DNA of 37,901 nt from Propionibacteriaceae bacterium (GTDB lineage Bacteria; Actinomycetota; Actinomycetes; Propionibacteriales; Propionibacteriaceae), in NCBI GenBank assembly GCA_031266665.1, contig JAISAO010000077.1, forward strand, positions 1 through 37,901, in the 5' to 3' direction. Positions 24,909-31,844 of this stretch are shown here, one piece after another. Below the pieces are notes generated by a model, which worked only from the letters and a program-made list of their open reading frames with translations, was not told the DNA's origin and made no database searches. The translations under genes were made by a program, and so were the position numbers. Numbering within the stretch: position 1 is the stretch's first letter; every line of letters starts with the position of its first letter.

Positions 24909-25693
24909 CGGCCCTAACGCCGCGCTCGCGGCCCCGGAGAGGCGCCGGACGGCGGTCGACACCGGTCCGGCTGGCGGGGTTGGCCCTCGGGGTGGCCCTG
25001 GTGACCGGCCTGGCCGGCTCGGCCCAGGCCCTCTGGAGCGACCAGGCCGAGTTGACCGGCCAGCTCAACCAGGGACTGGTCGGCTTCGCCGTCACCCGGC
25101 AGGACCAGGCCACCGCCGTGGCCGTCGAGGACAAGGCCGTGGCCGAGCAGGAGAGCGACGCCTTAACCCTGACCTTGAACCAGGACGACCTCGAGACCCT
25201 GGCCCACAGCGGCCAGTTGGCCATCGGCTTCGACGTCTGGCTGCGGGCCGACGGGGCGGCCGGGCTGGACTACAGCATCGCTGTGCCCAGCCTCAGCACC
25301 GACACGATCACCAGCACATTCACCGGCCTGATCATGGGCCCCGCCCAGGTTAATATTTTCCCGGTGGACTCGCCGGCCAGCTGCACCTTGGACCAGCGGC
25401 CGACCGATCCCGTCGGGCTGAGCGGGATCGAGGGCCTGCCGGCGACCTACGCCCCGGTCAAGACGGCCGTCCAGTCGTGGTGCCTGACGGCCACCCGATC
25501 GACCGGCGGCGACCCCTCCGGCAACCAGTCGGTCTACAGCACCACGGTCAGCGCCCGGGGCACCGACACCTATGGCTTCCCGGCCTCCTCTGAACAAACC
25601 GATGACTCCAAATGGTGGGTCAATTTGATCGACGGCGACATCCCCTGGGGGCCGGCCTGGCAACTCACAGTGACCCACCAGCTGACGCCCTAG
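24905..25693 (+). CDS. Third alternate-signal-type secreted protein
   Basis: A 262-residue exported protein starting at the GTG inside the previous stop. A basic N-region (PRSRPRRGAGRRSTPVR) is followed by hydrophobic LAGLALGVALVTGLAGSAQA and then LWSDQAELTGQLNQGLVGFA, with the L-W-S-D of SipW substrates but no TAGDLD block. The mature region is beta-rich with two cysteines (PASCTLDQRP, QSWCLTATRS) that could form a disulfide. It may be a minor subunit or cap for the same structure. Assignment to the family is weaker than for the other two. Confidence 0.75.
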   Translation: MTALTPRSRPRRGAGRRSTPVRLAGLALGVALVTGLAGSAQALWSDQAELTGQLNQGLVGFAVTRQDQATAVAVEDKAVAEQESDALTLTLNQDDLETLAHSGQLAIGFDVWLRADGAAGLDYSIAVPSLSTDTITSTFTGLIMGPAQVNIFPVDSPASCTLDQRPTDPVGLSGIEGLPATYAPVKTAVQSWCLTATRSTGGDPSGNQSVYSTTVSARGTDTYGFPASSEQTDDSKWWVNLIDGDIPWGPAWQLTVTHQLTP

Positions 25694-25727
25694 GAGTGCG
25701 GCGCAGGGAGGACACTGCGTGGGGTGG

Positions 25728-27290
25728 TCAGTGATTGAAGTGGCGCGCGCCCGTCAGATATAGGGTCATGCCCCGCTGGCGGCAGAAGTCGATCACATCC
25801 TGGTCGTGGATCGACCCGCCCGGGGCGACGATGGCCTTGGCCCCGGCGTCGATCAACAGCTCGGGGCCGTCGGTGAAGGGGAAGAAGGCGTCGGAGGCGG
25901 CCACCGCCCCCTGGGAGCGGTGGCCGGCCCGGGCGATGGCCAGCCGGCAGGAGTCGACCCGGTTGACCTGGCCCATGCCGAGGCCGACCGTGGCCCGGCC
26001 CCGGGCCAGTAAGACGGCGTTCGACTTGACCGCCCGGACCGCCCGCCAGGCGAAGACCAGATCGTCCCAGTCCTCCCCGGCCAGGGCCTGGCCGGCCGCC
26101 AGCCGCCAACTGGCCGGGTCGTCGCCCGGCGCGTCGATCCGGTCCGGCCGCTGCACCAGCCAACCGCCCGACAGCCGCCGCCACTCCCAGCCCCCGCCCG
26201 GATAAGGGTCGGCCCGAAGCAGCCGCAGATTGGGCTTGGCCGCCAGCGCCGCCAAGGCGGCCGGCTCGAACTCGGGGGCCACCACCACCTCGGTGAAGAT
26301 CGGCCCCAGTTGCTCAGCCATCTGAACCGTCACCGGCCGGTTGGCCGCCACCACCGAGCCATAGGCCGACAGCGGGTCGCAGGCCTGGGCGGCGCGGTGG
26401 GCCTGGGCGATGTCGTCCCCCAGGGCCAGACCGCAGGGGTTGGCGTGTTTGACGATGGCCACGGCCGGACTGGAGAAGTCCCAGACCGCCCGGTGGGCCG
26501 CCTCGGCGTCGGTGTAATTGTTGTAGCTCATGGCCTTGCCCTGGAGTTGGACCGCTTGGGCCACCCCGGCGCCGGCCGGGTCGCGGTAGAGGGCGGCCGA
26601 CTGGTGCGGGTTCTCGCCGTAGCGCAGGTCGGCCGCCTTGGCCCAGGCCCCGCCCAACCACGGTGGCGGCTGATCGGCCGCCGGTCTGATCTCGGGCCAG
26701 GCCGCGACAGTCATCCACTGGGCCACCTGGAGGTCGTAGGCGGCGGTGCGCTGGAAAGCCGCCCGGGCCAGGCGGCGGCGCTGCTCCAGGCTGTAACCGC
26801 CTCCCGCCAGCGCCTGGCCCAGCTCGTCGTACTGCGCGGGGTCGGTGACGACGGCCACACAGGCGTGGTTTTTGGCCGCCGCCCGCACCAGGGAGGGCCC
26901 GCCGATGTCGATCTGCTCGACACAATCGTCGTCCGAGGCCCCGGCGGCCACGGTCTGGGCGAAGGGATAGAGATTGGACACCACCAGCTCGAAGCCCTCG
27001 ATCCCCAGCCGGGCCAACTGGGCGACGTGATCCAGGCGGCGGCGGTCGGCCAACAGGCCGGCGTGGACGACCGGGTGGAGGGTCTTGACTCGCCCGTCGA
27101 GACATTCCGGGAAGCCGGTCAACTGGGCCACCTCGGTCACCGCACAACCGGCCTGGCGCAGCCGCTGGGCGGTCGCGCCGGTCGAGACCACGGCCACCTG
27201 GGCGGCCACCAGGGCCGGGGCCAACTCGTCCAAACCAGTTTTGTCGTGGACGCTGACCAGGGCGCGACGGATGGGGATACGGTCGGACAT
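25728..27290 (-). CDS. purH: PurH, bifunctional AICAR formyltransferase / IMP cyclohydrolase
   Basis: Last two steps of de novo purine synthesis, 520 residues, full length. The N-terminal MGS-like cyclohydrolase domain shows [35 protein letters not shown] and [20 protein letters not shown]. The C-terminal formyltransferase has [45 protein letters not shown] and [10 protein letters not shown], ending [20 protein letters not shown]. Start at 27290 because AAGGAGGG is immediately upstream. The frame is open further 5' without homology. It is convergent with the surface-protein locus and divergent from the Ig-repeat gene. Confidence 0.97.
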   Translation of the reverse strand: MSDRIPIRRALVSVHDKTGLDELAPALVAAQVAVVSTGATAQRLRQAGCAVTEVAQLTGFPECLDGRVKTLHPVVHAGLLADRRRLDHVAQLARLGIEGFELVVSNLYPFAQTVAAGASDDDCVEQIDIGGPSLVRAAAKNHACVAVVTDPAQYDELGQALAGGGYSLEQRRRLARAAFQRTAAYDLQVAQWMTVAAWPEIRPAADQPPPWLGGAWAKAADLRYGENPHQSAALYRDPAGAGVAQAVQLQGKAMSYNNYTDAEAAHRAVWDFSSPAVAIVKHANPCGLALGDDIAQAHRAAQACDPLSAYGSVVAANRPVTVQMAEQLGPIFTEVVVAPEFEPAALAALAAKPNLRLLRADPYPGGGWEWRRLSGGWLVQRPDRIDAPGDDPASWRLAAGQALAGEDWDDLVFAWRAVRAVKSNAVLLARGRATVGLGMGQVNRVDSCRLAIARAGHRSQGAVAASDAFFPFTDGPELLIDAGAKAIVAPGGSIHDQDVIDFCRQRGMTLYLTGARHFNH

Positions 27291-27486
27291 GGCCCTCCTT
27301 CGAGTCGGCGCCCATGCTAATCCGTCCCAGTGGTCCAGGACAGATCGGCCAGCTGGCGGGGGCCGGGCCGGCCGGAGGCCGACCAGCCGGGGCGACGAGA
27401 AAGCGGACGGGCCGTCGAGCCGTGGAGACGAAAACCGGACGGGCCGACCGGCCGTGACGACGGAAACTTCCCACCGCTGAAGTGGC

Positions 27487-27503
27487 ATTCGGTCGGACCG
27501 AAT
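27487..27503 (+). promoter_or_regulatory. 17-bp palindrome upstream of the Ig-repeat gene
   Basis: ATTCGGTCGGACCGAAT is a perfect 8-bp inverted repeat around one central base, about 80 bases before the start of the 27585 gene. TAGGCT at 27507-27512 could be a -10 box right after it. It looks like a repressor or activator site for that gene or for divergent purH. Confidence 0.45.
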
Positions 27504-27584
27504 TGCTAGGCTGGCAACTGTCGGTCAGCGCGGGACAGCCGCCACAGAGCGCCTCCGACTCGACTCCGGAATGAGGAAGTTAGT

Positions 27585-29462
27585 ATGAAACAACCATTGT
27601 CCCACATCCGTACCACTCGGCGCTGGGCGGTGCTGGCCGTGGCCGGCGCCCTGGCCCTGGGGGTCGTCGCCAGCCAGGCGGTGGCCGCCAACGCCGGGGC
27701 CGACGCCGTGGCGACGGACCAGCCCGCCCCGAGCCTGGCCGCGGCCCCGGACCTGAGCCTGACCGGCCAGCCGGCCGTGGGCGAGATCCTGTCGCTGGTG
27801 GCGGAGCATCCGGCGACCCAGACCTGGACCTTCCAGTGGCTGCGCGACGGCCAGGTCATCAGCGGCCAGACGGATAGCTGGTACTACCCCCACACGGCCG
27901 ATGTCGGCCACCAGTTGGCCCTGCGCGTCACCATCACCGAGCCCGATGTCGAAACCGCCCAGGTGACGACCCCGGCCGTGCTGGTGCTGCCGGGGGCCAT
28001 GTCCATCACTTTGAACACCCAAACCCCCCTGGGCACCCCCAAGGTCGGCCAGGCGATCGAGTTGGACGCCTCCCCGGCGACCTGCTCGCGCAAGGTCGCC
28101 CCGGGCGACAGCGGCACGGTCGGCTTGGCGGTCCAGTGGCTGCGCGACGGCCAGCCCATCGCCGGCGCCACCTACCGCAACTACTACCTCCAGACGGCCG
28201 ACGTCAACCACTCGCTGGCGGCCCGCTTGACCTGTTCCCAGACCGGCTACGAGGACGCCAGCGCCACCACCAACGCCGTCATCGGCCAGTTGGGCGACAC
28301 CGGCGGCTCCGGCCTGGAGATCACCTCCTTGACCTTCCCCACCCCGGTCTACGTCGGCTACGCCTACCAGGCCGGCTACCAGTACACCCAGCCGTCGGCC
28401 GACAGCCAGCCGACGGCCGCCTGGCAGTGGCTGCGCGACGGCCAGCCCATCGCCGGCGCCACCAGCCGCACCTACACCACCACCGTGGCCGACCAGGGCC
28501 ACCAGTTGGCGGTCCGCTTGGAGCTGTCGCTGGCGGGCTACACCACGGCCTCGCGGACCTCGGCCGCCGCCACCGTGGTGGCCTCGGTCAGCGACCCCGA
28601 GATCGTCGGCCTGGCTCAGGTCGGCCAGGCCCTGGGGGCCAAGTTGACCTATCCCCAAGACGGCGTGGTGGCCTGCCAGTGGCTGCGCGATAGTCAGGCC
28701 ATCAGCGGGGCCAATCAGTGCTCCTATGTGGTCCAGCCGGCCGATGTCGGCCGGGAGCTCAGCTTCCAGGCCAATGTCACCCTGGCCGGCGTCGAGGTCG
28801 GCTCCGCCACCTCGGCCCCCGTGACCGTCTCCCAGGCCACCTTCGACACCGTCCAGGCGACCATCCAGTCCAGCCTCAAGGTGGGCGACCAGACCAAGGC
28901 CGGGGCCCAGATCGTGTACCACTCCTACGGCGTCGAGCCGACCCGGGCCTGGCAGTGGCTGCGCGACGGCCAGCCCATCGCCGGGGCCACCAGCGACACC
29001 TACACGGTGCTGGCGGCCGATCGCGGCCACAAGTTGTCGGCCCGGTTGACCGTCTCCCTGGCGGGCTATGTGACGGCGGTCGCCACCTCGGGGGAGGCGA
29101 CGGTGGAGTCCCGTCCGGTGGTGATCGAGAAACTGACCATCGCCGGCGCCGTCCAGGCCGGACAGACCATCAGCGCCGATTTCCAGTACGCCCCTCAGGG
29201 CGCCACTTTCGTCTACCAGTGGCTGCGCGACGGCCAGGCCATCGCCGGCGCCACCAACCCGTATTACCAGGTCCAGGACAGTGACAAGGGTCATTACCTG
29301 AGTGTCAAGGTGACCGGCTCGGCCACCGACTGGGACCAGGGGACGCTGACCTCGTCCACGGCCTTGGTGCCCGGTGGCAGTTTCGATTTCGACGCTGTCG
29401 TCCAGTCCCTACTGGCGATGCTGAAGAACTGGATCGCCCAGTTGATGGGCCTCTTCGCCTAG
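27585..29462 (+). CDS. Exported protein with six Ig-like QWLRDGQ repeats
   Basis: A 625-residue secreted protein. A signal peptide (basic RTTRRW, hydrophobic AVLAVAGALALGVVASQAVA, cleavage near AxA at ~35) is followed by six beta-sandwich repeats. Each is centred on QWLRDGQxIxGAT, a Tyr-rich strand, ADxGHxLxxR and a GY/E strand. The QWLRD motifs fall at about residues 84, 184, 281, 365, 457 and 545. Such repeats are common in actinobacterial surface proteins. The C-terminus ends in an amphipathic helix (VVQSLLAMLKNWIAQLMGLF) instead of a sortase motif, perhaps for membrane association. GAGGAAG lies five bases before the ATG, and a strong terminator follows. Confidence 0.85.
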   Translation: MKQPLSHIRTTRRWAVLAVAGALALGVVASQAVAANAGADAVATDQPAPSLAAAPDLSLTGQPAVGEILSLVAEHPATQTWTFQWLRDGQVISGQTDSWYYPHTADVGHQLALRVTITEPDVETAQVTTPAVLVLPGAMSITLNTQTPLGTPKVGQAIELDASPATCSRKVAPGDSGTVGLAVQWLRDGQPIAGATYRNYYLQTADVNHSLAARLTCSQTGYEDASATTNAVIGQLGDTGGSGLEITSLTFPTPVYVGYAYQAGYQYTQPSADSQPTAAWQWLRDGQPIAGATSRTYTTTVADQGHQLAVRLELSLAGYTTASRTSAAATVVASVSDPEIVGLAQVGQALGAKLTYPQDGVVACQWLRDSQAISGANQCSYVVQPADVGRELSFQANVTLAGVEVGSATSAPVTVSQATFDTVQATIQSSLKVGDQTKAGAQIVYHSYGVEPTRAWQWLRDGQPIAGATSDTYTVLAADRGHKLSARLTVSLAGYVTAVATSGEATVESRPVVIEKLTIAGAVQAGQTISADFQYAPQGATFVYQWLRDGQAIAGATNPYYQVQDSDKGHYLSVKVTGSATDWDQGTLTSSTALVPGGSFDFDAVVQSLLAMLKNWIAQLMGLFA

Positions 29463-29473
29463 TGGTCTGTCGC
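29458..29473 (+). repeat. Solo copy of the MITE terminal repeat at a stop codon
   Basis: CCTAGTGGTCTGTCGC here is identical to the outer 16 bases of the terminal repeats at 15866-15890 and 16011-16035. The TAG inside it is the stop codon of the Ig-repeat gene. No second inverted copy is seen nearby, so this is either a remnant end or a preferred target sequence. Confidence 0.55.
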
Positions 29474-29494
29474 GCCGAGCCACTCGGTCCGATC

Positions 29495-29535
29495 AGCCTG
29501 ACGGCCCCGTCCCAACACGGGGCCGTCAGGCTTTT
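29495..29535 (+). terminator. Rho-independent terminator after the Ig-repeat gene
   Basis: AGCCTGACGGCCCCGT (29495-29510) and its perfect complement (29517-29532) form a 16-bp stem with a six-base loop, followed by TTTTC. It lies 33 bases after the stop. Confidence 0.9.
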
Positions 29536-29606
29536 CCCGGCCGACCCGCCCGGCGCTGGTGGCGCCAGTCGCGATCGCACACGGAGCCATCGGGCTTTTT
29601 CCCGCC

Positions 29607-29640
29607 GGCTCGGCCCGGCGGCGTGTCCCCGGGCCGAGCC
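29607..29640 (+). other. Second G+C-rich hairpin, in the DUF6350 leader
   Basis: GGCTCGGCCCGG and its exact complement CCGGGCCGAGCC flank a ten-base loop, 29 bases before the ATG at 29670. With no T run after it, it is more likely a leader structure than a terminator. A T run (29596-29600) precedes it. Confidence 0.5.
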
Positions 29641-29669
29641 GAGGCCGGATTGGGCACGATAGATCAAGT

Positions 29670-31613
29670 ATGAGAACGCCCAGCCGTAGGTCGAAATCCG
29701 CCCCGTCGGCCGCCCTGGAGGTGGCCACGCTCCAGGCCGCCCCCGCGCCCACACCGCCCGGACCGCTGCCCTGGTGGCTGCTGGCCCCGGGGGCGGCACT
29801 GCTGACGGCCGGGGCCGGCTGGGCGGTGGTGGCCTGTCCGGTGGTCTGGGGCGAACTGGCCGCCAGCAGTCGGGTGAGCGCGGGCGGGGTCGGCCTGGCC
29901 ACCCGGCTATGGCTCCTGGCCCACGGCGGGCCAGCTGTGGTGGACGGCCTCCGGCTGACCCTGGTGCCTCTATTACTGACGTTGCTGTGCGGTCTGATGC
30001 TGCGCGCCGGGGCCGGCTTGGCCGGCCGCCAGGCCCAGTTGGCCCTGGTCTGGCGGCGCCACCAAGGCGCCGCCGCCCCGGGGATCAGCGCCCGAGGGGT
30101 CAGCCTCCAGCGGGTCAGCACCCAGGGAGTCAGCCCCTCAGCGGTAGACGTTCAGGGGGTCAGCGCCGCCCAACGGCGGCGGGCCGCCTGGGCCGTGGCC
30201 GGACTGACCGCCGTCGCCTATAGCCTGGCCGTCAGCCTGGTGGCCTGGCTGACCGACCCCGCCGGCCCCGGCCGTTGGGCCGGACTGGGGGCGGCCCTGC
30301 TGGGTGCCGTGGCCGGCCTCATCGGCGCCGCCCCAGCCACCGGTTGGCGACCGCGCCCGCCCGGGCCGCCCTGGGTCCGGGTCCTGCCCCGAGCCGTCGC
30401 CACCGCCTTGACCATCCTCCTGCTGGGCGGCCTGGCCGCCCTGGCGACCGGCCTGGTGGCCCACCGGGAGGCCGTGGCAGCCCTGAGCGCCCAACTCCAG
30501 CCCGGCGTCGGCGGGACCATTGTGCTGGCCCTGGCCCAGGTCGCCTTCTGGCCCAACCTGGTGGTCTGGGCGGCGGCCTGGACCATCGGCTCGGGCTTCT
30601 CCCTGGGCGGTGACTCGCTGGTGGTCCTGTCCGGCCAACAGCTCGACGCCATCCCCGCCCTCCCCGTCATCGGCGCCCTGCCGACCCAGGCCACGGCCTC
30701 GGGTTGGACCTTCCTCTGGCTGGCGGCCGGCCTGGTGGCCGGCGGGGCCGCCGCCGTCGTCGTGCTGCGTTCTAGGCGGCGGGCGCGCTACGACGAGACC
30801 GCCCTGGTCGGCGGCCTGGCCGGCGCGCTGGCCGGGCTGGTGTTCGCCGGGCTGGCCTGTCTCACCCGGGGCGACCTAGGCAATCATCGTTTGTCCGGCC
30901 TGGGGCCGCTGCCGCTGGAGACCCTGCTCCTGGCCCCGGCCGTGCTGGGCCTGTCCGGCCTGGCCACCGGCTTGGTGGCCGGCCTGCTGCGCGCCCCCGG
31001 CGGCGACCGGGGTGGCGCGGTCGAACAGGTGGCGCGTCAGGTCACCCTCTGGGGCGGCGCCAGCCCCTCGTCCCCGCGACCGGACGCTCCGGCCGACGCG
31101 GCGGACGACCCACTGACCTCGGTCCCACTGACCCCGACTGCCCCGCTGGATTCTTTCCCGTCCCCAACCCCAAGGTCGGACGCCGCCGAGCCGACTGCCC
31201 TCTGGCCGACCACCCCGCCGGACTCCCTCCCATCCCCAACCCCAGGATCGAACGCCGTCGGGCCGACCGCCCCGCTGGACACCGCCACCGCCGGCGAGCC
31301 GCAGTCCCCAGGCACAGCGCCAACCGCCGGGCCGACCAGCGCCGGGCCGACCAGCCCGCCGGATTCTCTCTCGTCCCCGGACCCAGGATCGGACGCCGCC
31401 AAGCCGACCGCCCTCTGGCCGACCGCCCCGCTGGAGGCCGCCACAGCGGTCGACCCGCTGCCCCCCCTGCGCTTCGCCGCCCGGCCCGGCGCCTCCCGCG
31501 TCGGCGACCCGACCGTGGCCATGTCGTCACCCTTCGCCGCCGACAGCCCCCAGCCGGCGCTGGACTTCGAGGCCGACCCAGACCACCCGGACCGCCCGGA
31601 CTATTCGAACTAA
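29670..31613 (+). CDS. DUF6350 (PerM-like) polytopic membrane protein
   Basis: A 647-residue membrane protein with about eight to ten hydrophobic segments. Recognisable DUF6350 features are WWLLAPGAALLTAGAGWAVV, LWLLAHGGPAVVDGLRLTLV then PLLLTLLCGLMLRAG, LAQVAFWPNLVVWAAAWTIG then SGFSLGGDSLVVLSGQQL, and ALPVIGALP. Family knowledge: it is an actinobacterial protein of unclear function, sometimes named cell-division protein PerM, and often next to purN-purH. From about residue 460 the protein is a hydrophilic Pro/Ser/Thr/Asp tail with repeats of the PDSLPSPTPGSNA kind. The start at 29670 is chosen because the upstream frame lacks homology. No clear ribosome site is visible. Confidence 0.85.
   Translation: MRTPSRRSKSAPSAALEVATLQAAPAPTPPGPLPWWLLAPGAALLTAGAGWAVVACPVVWGELAASSRVSAGGVGLATRLWLLAHGGPAVVDGLRLTLVPLLLTLLCGLMLRAGAGLAGRQAQLALVWRRHQGAAAPGISARGVSLQRVSTQGVSPSAVDVQGVSAAQRRRAAWAVAGLTAVAYSLAVSLVAWLTDPAGPGRWAGLGAALLGAVAGLIGAAPATGWRPRPPGPPWVRVLPRAVATALTILLLGGLAALATGLVAHREAVAALSAQLQPGVGGTIVLALAQVAFWPNLVVWAAAWTIGSGFSLGGDSLVVLSGQQLDAIPALPVIGALPTQATASGWTFLWLAAGLVAGGAAAVVVLRSRRRARYDETALVGGLAGALAGLVFAGLACLTRGDLGNHRLSGLGPLPLETLLLAPAVLGLSGLATGLVAGLLRAPGGDRGGAVEQVARQVTLWGGASPSSPRPDAPADAADDPLTSVPLTPTAPLDSFPSPTPRSDAAEPTALWPTTPPDSLPSPTPGSNAVGPTAPLDTATAGEPQSPGTAPTAGPTSAGPTSPPDSLSSPDPGSDAAKPTALWPTAPLEAATAVDPLPPLRFAARPGASRVGDPTVAMSSPFAADSPQPALDFEADPDHPDRPDYSN
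31150..31440 (+). repeat. Degenerate Pro-rich coding repeat in the DUF6350 tail
   Basis: The units TPRSDAAEPTALWPTTPPDS, PSPTPGSNAVGPTAPLD and SSPDPGSDAAKPTALWPTAP repeat the same plan, and their DNA is correspondingly similar. This is likely a slippage-prone tail with a disordered product. Confidence 0.6.
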
Positions 31614-31668
31614 CCGGACTACCCCGCCGACCCGGACCACCCCGCCGGCCAGGCCTGAACCGACAGGC

Positions 31669-31752
31669 GCAGGGACGTGTTCTCCCTCTATGAGGCTTAT
31701 TCACCAGCTGGCAGGGACGTGTTCTCCCTCCCGGAGGTTGATTCACAGGCTG
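31669..31752 (+). repeat. Two tandem 42-bp repeats upstream of pcrA
   Basis: Copies at 31669-31710 and 31711-31752 share an identical first 20 bases (GCAGGGACGTGTTCTCCCTC), then diverge and converge again at ATTCAC...CTG. The shared part contains the short inverted repeat AGGGA-7-TCCCT. They lie between the DUF6350 stop and the pcrA promoter and could be paired binding sites. Confidence 0.6.
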
Positions 31753-31814
31753 ACCCAGATCGGGATGACGACTGGTGACCCCCGGGCCAGCCTGACCCGC
31801 GCGGCCCGGGGCGA

Positions 31815-31837
31815 CTGTCACCGCCAGCGTCTAAAGT
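31815..31837 (+). promoter_or_regulatory. PafBC/RecA-independent damage-type promoter of pcrA
   Basis: CTGTCACCG (31815-31823), an eight-base spacer and TAAAGT (31832-31837) fit the layout of the mycobacterial RecA-independent damage promoter (TTGTCRGTG, N8, TANNNT). The second half matches fully and the first half has a few mismatches. The -10 box ends seven bases before the ATG at 31845, so the mRNA may be leaderless. Confidence 0.45.
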
Positions 31838-31844
31838 GACCCCG

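Noticed and set aside
25694..25727. Bidirectional terminator between the third secreted protein and purH
   Set aside because: Only a 5-bp stem (CGCAG/CTGCG) is visible in this 34-bp gap, too weak to call.
27525..29294. 589-codon minus-strand frame with regular DGLAVAQPL repeats
   Set aside because: The repeats are the antisense image of the six QWLRDGQ units. The plus-strand frame has a signal peptide, a ribosome site and a terminator.
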